DNA from: Planctomycetota bacterium
Lineage (GTDB): Bacteria; Planctomycetota; UBA1135; GCA-002748355
Assembly: GCA_027021385.1 (NCBI GenBank)
Contig: JALUUL010000042.1
Coordinates: 1-44,385 of the forward strand
Direction: 5' to 3'
Length of the DNA: 44,385 bases
Positions 9,039-18,800 of the stretch are shown piece after piece (the stretch's first letter is position 1; each line of letters begins with the position of its first letter). Below the pieces are notes generated by a model. It made no database searches and was not told the DNA's origin. It was given only the letters and a program-made list of their open reading frames with translations. A program made the position numbers and the translations under genes.

Positions 9039-9648
9039 CCCCGCCCCCCTCCGGGTCCCTCTTCCCGGGAGTTTCCTTCTTCCGCGGCTTCCCCGGATCC
9101 CCCTCCTTCGCGGCGGCCTCCTTCTTCGCCTTCTCCGCGGCGCGCCGGGCGGCGGCTTCCGCGGCCTTGCGCTTCTTCTCCTCCTCGGCCTCCTTGATCG
9201 TCCGGAGATCGACCTCGCGCATCCCCTTCCAGGTCAGGAGATCGAGCACGAGCTCGGAGCGGTCGTAGCGGACCATGCTGTATTCGCGGCCCTCGTGGAT
9301 GCAGCTCTTCGGGCATGGGATGCAGCACAGCTCGCAGAACATGCATTTGTTGTAATCCAGCGAGAACTCGAACCACTCGTTGACCCCGCCGGGGTGCCTC
9401 TTGAAGCGGATCTCGATGCAATCGATCGGGCAGGCCTTCTCGCAGACACGGCACGCGATGCAGAGATCCTGCTCGAGATAGTGGATGCCGCGATACCTGG
9501 GCGCGACCTCCATCTTCTCCTCGGGGAACTGGACCGTGACCGGCTTCGTGAAGAAGTATCGGATCGTGATCCCCATACCGACCATCGTCGAGAAGACCCC
9601 GTCCCAGAGGTTGCGGACCCATCCCGCGAATCCGTCCCGGCGGTTCAT
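9028..9648 (-). CDS. nuoI: NADH-quinone oxidoreductase subunit I, with charged C-terminal tail
   Basis: 206 residues. Two 4Fe-4S motifs are complete: Cys63, 66, 69, 73 (CIACRVCEKACP) and Cys102, 105, 108, 112 (CMFCELCCIPCP). They bind clusters N6a and N6b, which carry electrons toward the quinone site. An excellent ribosome site (AGGAGGAG) precedes the ATG at 9648. Residues about 152-206 form an Ala/Lys/Glu-rich tail absent from the typical core protein; it is probably helical or disordered and its role is unknown. The gap to nuoH is 40 nt, and it overlaps nuoJ by 11 nt. Confidence 0.95.
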   Translation of the reverse strand: MNRRDGFAGWVRNLWDGVFSTMVGMGITIRYFFTKPVTVQFPEEKMEVAPRYRGIHYLEQDLCIACRVCEKACPIDCIEIRFKRHPGGVNEWFEFSLDYNKCMFCELCCIPCPKSCIHEGREYSMVRYDRSELVLDLLTWKGMREVDLRTIKEAEEEKKRKAAEAAARRAAEKAKKEAAAKEGDPGKPRKKETPGKRDPEGGGDER

Positions 9649-9688
9649 GCCTCTCCTCCTCCGGCGGACCCGTGCGCGGCGGCGGACA

Positions 9689-10807
9689 TCATCGAAGCTC
9701 CCACCAGCATGTCCCGATCAGGCATACGAAGGCGATCGGGGTCAGGTACTTGTAGCAGAGGTTCATGACCTGATCGATGCGGATGCGGGGAAGCGTCCAC
9801 CGGAGCCAGATCATCACGAAGACAAGGGCGAAGGATTTCACGATCAGGACCAGGGCGGCCAGGATCTCGGCCCCCACCGACCCGGTGACCACGCTCCCCG
9901 GAAGGAACGGAATGTTCCAGCCCCCGAGGAACATGCAGACCGCGAGAGCGGAAACGAGGAACATCGACGCGTATTCCTCGAGGAAGAAGAACGAGAACCG
10001 TATGCCCGAATACTCGGTATGGAACCCGCTGACGAGTTCGCTCTCCGCCTCGGGGAGATCGAAGGGCGCGCGCTTCGTGTTCGCGAGCAAGGCGACGTAG
10101 AGGACGACGAAGGCCGGGAAGGCGAACAGCGGATTGCGGAAGATCAACCAGTTCCCGACGTTCAACCAGCCGTCGGCCTGCGCGAGGCTCATCTCCCTGA
10201 GGCTCAGGGTCGAAAAGCTGAGAACCCCGATCAGGAGACAGATGCCCATCGGGATCTCGTAGGAGACCATCTGCGCGGCCTCCCGCATCGCCCCGAGGAG
10301 AGACCACTTGTTGTTCGAGGCCCACCCCGCCATGACGACCCCGAGAACCTGAAGGGAGAGGAGGGCCGCAAGGAGATAGACCCCGAGCGGGGCGTCCACG
10401 ACGATCGCCCTCTCGCTGAAGGGGATCAGGGCGAATGCGGCGATCATCCCCGCCAGGACGAGGCCCGGGGCCAGGGCGAAGAGGAAGCGCTCGGCGTTCG
10501 CCGGGATGATGTCCTCCTTGAACATCAACTTGACCCCGTCGGCCACGGCCTGCACGAGCCCGAAGGGGCCGACCCTGTTCGGCCCCCTGCGCTGCTGCAT
10601 GCGCCCCGAGACCCTCCGCTCGGCCCATGTGAACAGGACGGGGAGCGCGGAGGCCACGGCGAAGACGACCGCGAAACCGAGCACGGCGGAAGCGAAACTC
10701 CCCCAGCCCGACCCCGCGCCGAAGAGATCACGGAACAGGCTGCGGGATTCCCCGCCGGTCCCCTGCGCGAGGAAGATGGCCGCCGCCGGCGGAAGCGCGG
10801 AGATCAC
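9689..10807 (-). CDS. nuoH: NADH-quinone oxidoreductase subunit H
   Basis: 372 residues from GTG at 10807, whose GTGA overlaps the nuoD stop by 4 nt; the same frame extends upstream but those residues lie inside nuoD and look random. About eight or nine membrane helices. Family landmarks are ERRVSGRMQQRRGPNRVG and RAPFDLPEAESELVSGF, both lining the quinone chamber. NuoH anchors the peripheral arm to the membrane arm. The direct nuoD-nuoH junction shows that nuoEFG is absent at its usual place. Confidence 0.95.
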   Translation of the reverse strand: MISALPPAAAIFLAQGTGGESRSLFRDLFGAGSGWGSFASAVLGFAVVFAVASALPVLFTWAERRVSGRMQQRRGPNRVGPFGLVQAVADGVKLMFKEDIIPANAERFLFALAPGLVLAGMIAAFALIPFSERAIVVDAPLGVYLLAALLSLQVLGVVMAGWASNNKWSLLGAMREAAQMVSYEIPMGICLLIGVLSFSTLSLREMSLAQADGWLNVGNWLIFRNPLFAFPAFVVLYVALLANTKRAPFDLPEAESELVSGFHTEYSGIRFSFFFLEEYASMFLVSALAVCMFLGGWNIPFLPGSVVTGSVGAEILAALVLIVKSFALVFVMIWLRWTLPRIRIDQVMNLCYKYLTPIAFVCLIGTCWWELR

Positions 10808-11979
10808 CGGTCCACCTCCCCGAGTACGATGTCGATCGAACCGATGATCGCGACCGCATCCGCGATCATCGTCCCGGGAAGGATCGCCGGAATGATGCTG
10901 AGGTTGCAGAACGAGGGCCCCCGGATCTTGAGCCGGAAGGCCTTGTCCTTGCCGTCCGTGACGAGGTAGTGCCCGAGTTCCCCCCGCGGGTTCTCGACGC
11001 CGACGTAGACCTCCGTCGGGGGGATCTTCAGGGTCTTGGGTTTCTTCGCCATGACCTCGCCCGGAGTCGTCTCCGCCAGACAGAGTTCCACGCACTGTCG
11101 GATGATCCTTGTGCTCTGCAGCATTTCCGCCATCCGGACGAAATACCGGTCCCAGCAATCGCCCACCGTCCCCATCTCGCCCTGTCCGACCGGAACGTCG
11201 AAGGAGACCCGGTCATAGAAGAGGTAGGGCGCCGACTCTCGGAGATCGAATCGGACCCCGCTTCCCCGGAGACAGGGGCCGGTCAGTCCGTATGCCTTGG
11301 CCATCTCGGCCGGGATGACGCCGACATCCCTCGTCCTCTCGATGAAGATCTTGTTCCGGGTCAGAAGAGCGTCGTATTCCCTCCATTTACGGTCGAAGAC
11401 GTCGCAGAAGCGGAGCACTTCGTCGAACCATCCCTCGGGAGCGTCGTTCGCGAGCCCGCCAGGGAACATGAAGGAATAGGTCAATCTCGCCCCGCAGATC
11501 TTCTCGAAGAGGGACATCATCCACTCCCTCTCCCGGAATCCGTAGAGGAAGGGAGTGAAGGCGCCCAGATCGAGCCCGTAGGTCCCGAAGGCGATCAAGT
11601 GCGACCCGATGCGGTTCAGTTCCGCGCAGATCATGCGGATCCACGTGGCCCGGGGAGGAACCTCCAGCTCGGCGGCCTTCTCGACCGCCAGGCAATAGCC
11701 GAGGTTGTTGTTCATCGCCGCGAGGTAGTCGTACCTGTCGGTGTAGGGGACGAACTGGTCGTAGGTCACGCACTCGGCGATCTTCTCGGCGCAGCGGTGG
11801 ATGTATCCGACATAGGGGCGGGCCGAGGTGATGATCTCCCCGTCCGCGGTGATCACGACCCTGAGCACCCCGTGGGTCGAGGGATGCTGGGGGCCCATGT
11901 TGATCTCCATGTCCTGGGTCCTGACATCCAGGACGATCTCCCGTGTCCCCTCCTTCGGCGTCGATTCGAGATCCGTCAT
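10804..11979 (-). CDS. nuoD: NADH-quinone oxidoreductase subunit D
   Basis: 391 residues from ATG at 11979, five bases after the nuoC stop. The 49-kDa-type subunit forms part of the quinone-binding site. Diagnostic sequence is present: MGPQHPSTHGVLR near the start, YIHRCAEKI, GDCWDRYFVRMAEM and the C-terminal EVDR. The open frame extends about 68 codons upstream, but that stretch is the nuoC shadow and is not part of the protein. It is separate from nuoC, not a fused NuoCD. Confidence 0.96.
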   Translation of the reverse strand: MTDLESTPKEGTREIVLDVRTQDMEINMGPQHPSTHGVLRVVITADGEIITSARPYVGYIHRCAEKIAECVTYDQFVPYTDRYDYLAAMNNNLGYCLAVEKAAELEVPPRATWIRMICAELNRIGSHLIAFGTYGLDLGAFTPFLYGFREREWMMSLFEKICGARLTYSFMFPGGLANDAPEGWFDEVLRFCDVFDRKWREYDALLTRNKIFIERTRDVGVIPAEMAKAYGLTGPCLRGSGVRFDLRESAPYLFYDRVSFDVPVGQGEMGTVGDCWDRYFVRMAEMLQSTRIIRQCVELCLAETTPGEVMAKKPKTLKIPPTEVYVGVENPRGELGHYLVTDGKDKAFRLKIRGPSFCNLSIIPAILPGTMIADAVAIIGSIDIVLGEVDR

Positions 11980-11983
11980 GGCC

Positions 11984-12511
11984 CTACTCCGCGGAGATCC
12001 CGTGGAACTCCTTCGGGAAGACGTAGTCCTTGCGCAAGGGGTGTCCGACCCAATCCTCGCAGCAGAGGATCCGCCGGAGATCCGGATGCCCGAAGAACCG
12101 GATCCCGAGGAGGTCGAAGGCCTCCCGCTCGTGCCATTCGGCCGCGGGATGGACCTCCGAGATCGAATCGCAGGAGGGGGCATCCTCGTGCGGCAGGCGG
12201 ACCTTGAGGACGAGCCTGCCCCCGGTCTTCGTGCTCAGGAGGTGATAGACCAATTCGAAACGGCCCGGAACGACCTCCGACTCCGGCGCGGGCTCCCCCT
12301 TCTTGGCCTTCTTCTTGACCTCCCGGGGAGGATAGTCGGCGCCCGTGATCGAAACGAGAAGATCGAAGGCGAGAGAGGAATCGTCCCTGCAGAGCGCCAT
12401 GACCTCGCGGATCCTCGACGCCTCGACGACGAGGAAGGGATCCTTCGTCCCCTCGGTCACGATCTCGAGAACCGCGTCCCCAAGTCTTTCGGCGATCGTT
12501 TCGAGTTCCAT
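11984..12511 (-). CDS. nuoC: NADH-quinone oxidoreductase subunit C
   Basis: 175 residues. ATG at 12511 is preferred over GTG at 12520 because GAGGTGG lies just upstream of the ATG. The family block AAEWHEREAFDLLGIRFFGHP followed by LRRILCCEDW and HPLRKDYVFP is clear. NuoC is a peripheral-arm structural subunit. There is a Lys/Glu-rich insert at about residues 68-84. It lies ten nucleotides after nuoB and a few before nuoD. Confidence 0.94.
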   Translation of the reverse strand: MELETIAERLGDAVLEIVTEGTKDPFLVVEASRIREVMALCRDDSSLAFDLLVSITGADYPPREVKKKAKKGEPAPESEVVPGRFELVYHLLSTKTGGRLVLKVRLPHEDAPSCDSISEVHPAAEWHEREAFDLLGIRFFGHPDLRRILCCEDWVGHPLRKDYVFPKEFHGISAE

Positions 12512-12521
12512 CGCGCCCACC

Positions 12522-13019
12522 TCAGGAAGCCCTGGCCTTCCTCAGGACCCTTTCCCGGTCGATCTTGGCCTGGAGGGCCATCAGGGCGTCGATCAGGGCC
12601 TCGGGGCGGGGAGGACAACCGGGGAGATAGATGTCCACCGGAACGATGCGGTCGACCCCTTTCACGACGTGGTAACCGAACTTGTAATACGGCCCCCCCC
12701 CGGTCGCGCAGGCCCCCATCGCGATCACGTATTTCGGATTCGGCATCTGTTCGTAGAGCCTCCGGATCTGCTCGGCCATCTTGAAGGTCACGGTTCCGGC
12801 CACGATCATCAGATCCGCCTGCCTCGGGGTCGCCCGGAAGGCCCCCGCCCCGAAGCGGTCGAGGTCGTGATGCGAACAGCCGACGGCCATCATCTCGATC
12901 GCGCAGCAGGCGAGCCCGAAGGTCATCGGCCAGACCGAGGAGCGCCTCGCCCAGTTCACGAGGCGGTCGACCGAGGTCGTCAGGACGTTCTCCTCGAATC
13001 GCTGCTCGAAGAATCCCAT
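12522..13019 (-). CDS. nuoB: NADH-quinone oxidoreductase subunit B
   Basis: 165 residues from ATG at 13019. The four cluster N2 ligands are visible: the tandem Cys38-Cys39 in LACCAIEMM, Cys104 in MGACATGGG and Cys135 in GCPPRPEA. N2 is the last Fe-S cluster before quinone. The frame is open 38 codons further upstream, but that stretch overlaps the end of nuoA and is not family-like. Gap to nuoA 13 nt. Confidence 0.96.
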   Translation of the reverse strand: MGFFEQRFEENVLTTSVDRLVNWARRSSVWPMTFGLACCAIEMMAVGCSHHDLDRFGAGAFRATPRQADLMIVAGTVTFKMAEQIRRLYEQMPNPKYVIAMGACATGGGPYYKFGYHVVKGVDRIVPVDIYLPGCPPRPEALIDALMALQAKIDRERVLRKARAS

Positions 13020-13032
13020 GCTCCCTCCCGAG

Positions 13033-13524
13033 TCAGGAAGTTCCGGCCTCTTCCCCCCCCCCGTTCCTCTCCGGACCGCCCGAAAGGCCGGACTCGAAGA
13101 CCCCCTTCCGGACTTCCCGGGAGGGGGGCCCATCCAGGACCTCCGGGATCCTCCCCTTCGCGAAGGCCTTCACCCAGTCGAGATCCCCCTTGGCCCAGAC
13201 GTAGAAGAGCCCGAGGAAGAGGATGCCGACGAAGATCAACCCCTCGACGAAGGCCAGGATCCCGAGGGAACGGTAGACCACGGCCCAGGGGAAGAGGAAG
13301 GCGATTTCGAGGTCGAAGACGACGAAGATCAGCGCGACCGTATAGAAGCGCATGTCGAAACGGAGCCAGGAGGAACTGAAGGCCTCCTCGCCGCACTCAT
13401 AGGTCGACAGCTTCAGATCGCTCGGCTTGTTCGGGCGGACGAGCGAGAGGATCCACATGTTCGCGTATACGAACAGGATCCCGCCCACTAGGGCCACGGC
13501 GATGGTGAGGTAATCGAAGGACAT
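13033..13524 (-). CDS. nuoA: NADH-quinone oxidoreductase subunit A
   Basis: 163 residues with three membrane helices; first gene of the operon. The conserved loop [16 protein letters not shown] contains the quinone-site Cys, followed by [16 protein letters not shown], typical of NuoA. The C-terminal ~45 residues, past the last helix, are longer than in many homologues and Gly/Glu-rich. No strong ribosome site is visible; a weak promoter-like pair lies 80-105 nt upstream. Confidence 0.95.
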   Translation of the reverse strand: MSFDYLTIAVALVGGILFVYANMWILSLVRPNKPSDLKLSTYECGEEAFSSSWLRFDMRFYTVALIFVVFDLEIAFLFPWAVVYRSLGILAFVEGLIFVGILFLGLFYVWAKGDLDWVKAFAKGRIPEVLDGPPSREVRKGVFESGLSGGPERNGGGEEAGTS

Positions 13525-13600
13525 GATGCTTCATGGGCTCGAAGGCCCGCGGTCCCGAACCGGAATCCCTCGTCCGACTCGACGAGGCCATGAGCCGGCA

Positions 13601-13629
13601 AGGCTAGCCCTCGGTCCCGGGCGTAACAA
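13601..13629 (-). promoter_or_regulatory. Possible promoter of the nuo operon
   Basis: On the minus strand TTGTTA (13629-13624) and TAGCCT (13606-13601) are separated by 17 nt, about 75 nt before nuoA. The -35 matches the sigma-70 consensus at four of six bases, the -10 at three. The gap between the glycosidase-like gene and nuoA is 135 nt with no T-run terminator, so read-through is equally possible. Confidence 0.22.
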
Positions 13630-13659
13630 TCGCGAGCCCGGGCGCTTTTCGTCGCGGGA

Positions 13660-15870
13660 TCAGCGCAAAGCCCTCCAGGGGACGAGGGGATCGGGGACCT
13701 CGCGATCCGGGGAGAGTTCCAGGCTTCGAAGCCGCGTCCGTCCCAGATCGAGGGTGAGCCGTCGCCCCCGGCGTTCGAGCCGGAGGTCCCTTCCGCGAAG
13801 CTTCAGGCGCAGCCGGAAATCCCCGGGCGCCGGAAGGGGCGCGAGCCTGAGTCCGGCGGCCTCGGGGACGAGCCCGCAGAATCCCGTCAGGAGGTTGTCG
13901 AGCATCCAGGCGTGCAGATAGTCGTCGATCCCGCGGTAACGGGAAGGTCTCCCGCTCGACGGATCGTAATGCTCGAAGCTCTGGAGCCGCCCGCCGTCCC
14001 CCTTCCCGGTCAGCAGGCCGAGGCTGCTCTCGAGGATCCCGGCGGCCAGGACCGCGGCCCTCCGCCTCGCGGCCGGATCCAGGTCCCCCCGGTTCGAAGT
14101 CCGCTGGAAGGCCTCGAGGAGATGGGAGTTGAGCATCGGCCAGACCCTGCCGTTCCAGGGGCAGACCCGGCGGACCCCCTTCCAGCGTCCGCCCGGATCG
14201 AAGGCCGGGTCCCGCCGGCTGAGGCTGGGAACCGGAAAGGGGGTCCCGAAATCCCCGGGATCCTCGAGGGCCCGGCAGAGGGACTCGACCTCGAAAAGCC
14301 CGGGCAGATCGCTCAACAGGGGATAGAAGCCGGTCGCCGCGCGGACCCGGACGGACCGGGAGGTCCGTGGATCGCGATCGAAGTAGAAACCCTCCCCCGG
14401 GTCGAAGAGCCCCCGGATCGCCTTCCCCAAAGCCCTCCGCCTGCGCGCCCAGACCGTCCTTCCCGTTCTCCGTTCGAGCCGATCGAGAAGCCGGAACAGA
14501 TAGACCGAGGCGTCGACCGCCTCGAGGCGCAGACTCCCGCCCTCCCATTCCTCGCGATCCGCGCGGGGGTCGACGGCCGTGTAACGGGGATTGAACTCCT
14601 GACCGGTCTCGAAATGGCTGCGGACGACGACCAGACCCGATCGACTCGTGCGGCGCTTCAGGATCCAGCGGGCATGGTCCTCGAGGCCCGGCTCCACCGA
14701 CCGGAGATAGGCGGCGGAGGGATGCAGGAGGTCGAGGGCCTCGACCCCTCCGGCCCAGTCCGCGAAGTAGAAGTCGGCCCCCTCGAGGGATTCGAGATAG
14801 AGCCGGCCCGGGATCCGGCCCCGGTCCGGCCCCCGGGTCTCCCGGGCGCGGAGGAAGGAACGGCAGAGGCCGCGGGCGAGCGAGGGATCACGGCTCCACC
14901 TGAGGTCCCGCATCGCCGCCGGGGCCGAATAGGCGATCGGCTCCCGAAAGAATCCGGGACCCTCGCAGACCACGGGTTCGGCAATCCGCCCGAGCCCTCC
15001 GGGGATCCGTTGGAGATGGAGGACTTGGATCCTGTGCTCGAAGCAGGCGGCGACGTCCTCCCGTTCGGTCTCGAGCACTGGGAAGTCCCCGCGGAAGACG
15101 CGGAATCCGCTTTCCTTGAGGACCGAGAACGGCCTAACGGGCTTTCGGGCGAGGATCTCGAGGCGGGTCTCGACATGGAATCTCCACCTCCGCCCGCCTG
15201 CCCGGAACCTCCGCCGGATCGCGAGCATGCAGGCCGCGCGGGAGGGGAGGTCTTCAGGCCCGGGCGGCGGGGGATGGCCGAGGGGCTCGTCCCACCAGGG
15301 CGTCGACCTCCAGTCCGGGTTTCCGGGCCCCCCCTCGACCCAACGCGGGGGAAGGGGCCGGAAGGCCCGTCCCCTCAGGACCTGGCGGACCCTGACCTCC
15401 GGGAAACGATGGGAACGGATCCTCCGGACGACCGCGAGGCCGTCCCCGAGGTCGAGGACGCCCCCGTTCGCGTCCCGCTCCCTGCTCTTCTCGGGGAGCC
15501 AGGTCCAGGCGACGCAGACCAGGGGTGGAAGGACGGTCTCCGCGGAGAGTTCGAGTTCGCTCCGGATCCTCCCGCCGGGGAGGAGGGTTCCCCGCTCGGC
15601 CAGGAGGATCGCGCGGCCGGATCCGTCCTCGGCCCGGAACCTCCGTTCCCAGTATTCGGGGGTCCAGAGGCTCTCCGAGAGCCGGAAATCGAGGGGCTCG
15701 CCCTCGGGGACCTCGAGAAACGAAAGGGCGTGGACCGGGGCGAGTTCGGCGTTGAATACATGCGCCCCGTCGAAGAACCCGGGCTTGTCGAGCCAGCGCG
15801 GATGCGGGGGTTGGAACGTGACCCAGCCGCCTGCGCCGAGCGCGCATCGCGCCGAATCCCTCCGGATCAA
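13660..15870 (-). CDS. Glycoside-hydrolase-like (alpha/alpha)6-barrel protein
   Basis: 736 residues from a TTG at 15870, which overlaps the previous gene's stop (TTGA) with GAGGG about 8 nt upstream. ATG at 15951 would give 763 residues but would overlap the upstream gene by 85 nt. The C-terminal half has the look of MGH1/GH63-like or trehalase-like six-hairpin barrels: WNGRVWPMLNSHLLEAF near residue 570, FEHYDPSSGRP near 630 (compare family 'E.Y.P.TG.P'), and YLHAWMLDNLL. The N-terminal ~250 residues look beta-rich. No signal peptide is seen, so it is probably cytoplasmic. Substrate unknown. Likely co-transcribed with the repeat protein upstream. Confidence 0.6.
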   Translation of the reverse strand: MIRRDSARCALGAGGWVTFQPPHPRWLDKPGFFDGAHVFNAELAPVHALSFLEVPEGEPLDFRLSESLWTPEYWERRFRAEDGSGRAILLAERGTLLPGGRIRSELELSAETVLPPLVCVAWTWLPEKSRERDANGGVLDLGDGLAVVRRIRSHRFPEVRVRQVLRGRAFRPLPPRWVEGGPGNPDWRSTPWWDEPLGHPPPPGPEDLPSRAACMLAIRRRFRAGGRRWRFHVETRLEILARKPVRPFSVLKESGFRVFRGDFPVLETEREDVAACFEHRIQVLHLQRIPGGLGRIAEPVVCEGPGFFREPIAYSAPAAMRDLRWSRDPSLARGLCRSFLRARETRGPDRGRIPGRLYLESLEGADFYFADWAGGVEALDLLHPSAAYLRSVEPGLEDHARWILKRRTSRSGLVVVRSHFETGQEFNPRYTAVDPRADREEWEGGSLRLEAVDASVYLFRLLDRLERRTGRTVWARRRRALGKAIRGLFDPGEGFYFDRDPRTSRSVRVRAATGFYPLLSDLPGLFEVESLCRALEDPGDFGTPFPVPSLSRRDPAFDPGGRWKGVRRVCPWNGRVWPMLNSHLLEAFQRTSNRGDLDPAARRRAAVLAAGILESSLGLLTGKGDGGRLQSFEHYDPSSGRPSRYRGIDDYLHAWMLDNLLTGFCGLVPEAAGLRLAPLPAPGDFRLRLKLRGRDLRLERRGRRLTLDLGRTRLRSLELSPDREVPDPLVPWRALR

Positions 15871-18800
15871 CGCGGGCCCTCGAGAACCCAACGGGCCTCC
15901 CCCCTCTCGGGGACGCTTTCCTCGAGTCTCCGTTTTCCGAGCGTCGTGCATTCGATCTCGAGCCGGTACCTTCCCGGCGCGAGCCGGCCGAGAGGAAGGC
16001 CGCCCTCGGCGATCCTCCCTCCGGCGAAGGCGGCCGGGAGCGCGCCGTGACGAAGGATGCTTCCATCGGGTCCCCGGATCACGAAAACGAGGACCTCGTT
16101 CGGCGGAATCCGGGGCGCTCCCTTCCCGAGGAGCAAGTAGACCGGGCGGCCGGATTCGAGGTCCAGGTCGATCCGCTCCTCCCCTCCCTCGAAGATCCGG
16201 AAGACCCCGCTCCGGGCGGGCGCGGCCTCCTCGGCGTCCGCGCCCGCCCGGTATTCTCCCGGCGCGAGGTTCGACAACTCGAAGACCCCCGACGCATCCG
16301 TGACTCCCCGGTGGAAGGCGTCGAACGGGTTGCCGCGCGCGTCCAGGATCCGGACGAGGGCACCGGGGAGGACTCGCCCGTCCTTGCGGACCGAGACCCT
16401 GAGCCGACCTCCTCCGCGGAGTCTGAGTTCGAGGCCTTCCCGCACCTCCCCCTCTCCGAGCACGAGTCCTTCCAGGCGCCCGGTTCTCGGGCTCCCTCCC
16501 GGCCCGAACTCCCGTGCATGGATCTCGTAGCGCCCGGCCTTCAAGCCCTCGAAACGGAAACGCCCCTCCCCGTCGCTCAGGACCTGCCCCTCGCCGAACC
16601 AGAGGTCGAGATTCCCGGTTCCGCCCTGCTCTTCCGGAACGAGGGCTAGGAGGACCGAGGGAACCGGATCATCGCCCCCGCTTCCGAGAACCCTTCCCGC
16701 GAGGACGCCTCCGGGGAGGTCGAGGTCGATCCGGAAGGACGCCTTCTCGGGAATCTCCACGACCTTCGGGGTTCCGAGAAAGCCCCCGAGGAGGCCCCGG
16801 CGGATCTTGAGCCGGTAGGCGCCCGGCGGGACCGCGCCGAAATCGAAATCCCCGTTCCGGACCTCGGTGATCGTGGGAGTCCCCGCCCCGGTCCGCGCGC
16901 CGAGTTCCGCGATCCCGGAATCCAGGGGAACTCCGGCCAGACGCACGCAACCCCGGACCTTCGTCCCCACCGCCGGGGACTCGCCCCGGTAGACGAGCCG
17001 GAGTTCGGTCGTCTCTCCATCCCGGATCACCGCGCGATCCTGGACCGTGAACTTCAGGATCGACTTCATCTGGGCCGTGAAGTCGGGGGACCGGCCTCCC
17101 CGGCCCGCGCGCTCCGTTTTCCCACTCTCCCTGAGAACCTTCCCGGCGAGCCCCTTCGGGAAGGCGGCGCAGCGGTAGTGCCCCGGCTTGAGCGCCTCGA
17201 CCCGGAAGCTTCCGTCGGCACCGCTGACCGCGTACCGCGTCAGCGACTGGTCCTGGGCGTCGACCTGGATCCGCCATCCCTCGAGAGGCTTCCCCTCTCC
17301 GTCCTCGATCCTTCCGGCGATGCGTCCTCCCCGCCCCAGGACGATGCGGACCCCTTCGGTGATCCTCCCCGGACGAACACGGAGGATCCCCGAACGCGAC
17401 GGGGCGAAGCCTTCCTTCGTCGCGAGGAGACGGAACCTCCTCGCGGGGAGACCGGTGAGCCGGAAGGCTCCCTCGTCCGTGGTCTCCGCCTTCGGTCCCT
17501 CCCCCCCGAGCATCCTCGCGAGGACCGGATTGTCCGCGGTCCCGCCCCTCGAGGGGCGGACGAGCGCTCCCGGGACGGGCCTCCCCGTCCGATCGACGAC
17601 GATCCCCCGGACCTCGGCCGGAGGTTCGAGCCGCAGGTCCCCGAGGTCGATCCGGCCCGGCTTCAACACGATCTCCCGCCGGAGTTCGGCGCGGCCCTGC
17701 GCGCGCAGCTTCAAGACGACGCGCCCGCCCGTCAATCCCTCGAGCCGGAACCGCCCGTCCTTTGCGCCTTCGAAGCGCCGGGTCGCCAGGGGACGCTCCA
17801 GGACCATCCAGGCCCGCGTCGCGACCTCGATCCGGAACACCTCCAGGGCCTCGCCGTTCTCGGCCGCGAGGACCCTCCCCTCGATCGTGCTCGCCCTCTC
17901 GAGACGTAGGACCGCGTCGGTCTCCCCTTCCCGAAACGGCCCACTCCTCCCCGGAGCGAAGCCCTCGGCGACCGCGAGCAGCGAAATCTCGGCGCCTTTC
18001 TCGAGACCGCGGATCTCGAAACGCCCGTCCCGGTCGCAGCGGAAGCCCTTCGCCGCCGCCATGCCCGCGATCAGGTCCAAGCCGACCTGGCCCGCGAGAT
18101 CCATCCCCATGAACTTCCGGGCGAAGGGGCCGAGGTCCATGACGGCGGCCCCAGGCACCGGACGCCCCTCCGCATCCAGGACCCGACCCCGGATGCGTCC
18201 CCCTTCGTCCAGGACGATCCGCTCCAGGCGGCGTTCCCCGGGAAGGAGCGAGGTCTCCCCCCGGAACGGCAGGTATCCATTCTTCTCGACCTCGAAGCGG
18301 AGGCACCCTCCGGGCAGGCCTCCCAGTCGGGCCCTCCCCTCCGCATCCGCCCACACCTTTCTTCGTTCGCGCCCGACACCGAAGGACATCGTCCCCGGCC
18401 CTCCGAATCCCGTCTCGTTCTTCTCTTCCTCGGGAAGCGAGACCTGGGCCTTCGCGATCCCGGCTCCCGAAGCGTCCTCGATCCGAAGTTCGAGGACCGC
18501 CCCGGGCGTCATCCTGACCGAAAGGCGCAGTCGTTCCCCCGCTCTCGGGGACACCGGCCTCGTGACCCTCGCGAAGCCCTCGGCCTCGACCCCGAGCTTC
18601 CAGCCCTTCCCCGGCTCCAGGTCCCGAAACTCCGCCGTTCCCGACGAACCGGTGACCTTCTTCCTCGGCACGAGACTCCGGAAAAGCCCCGCGAAATCCT
18701 CGAGCTTGCCGGGATCCATGAAGGCGTCGAGATCGATCTCCGGGGCGAGTTCGACCGAGGCCCCCCGCACGGGACGTCCGAGCGGATCGAGGACCAGGAC

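Noticed and set aside
15871..15951. ATG at 15951 as the start of the glycosidase-like protein
   Set aside because: It would overlap the upstream gene by 85 nt, and the added residues are basic and low-complexity; the TTG at 15870 gives a 4-nt coupled overlap with a ribosome-like GAGGG.
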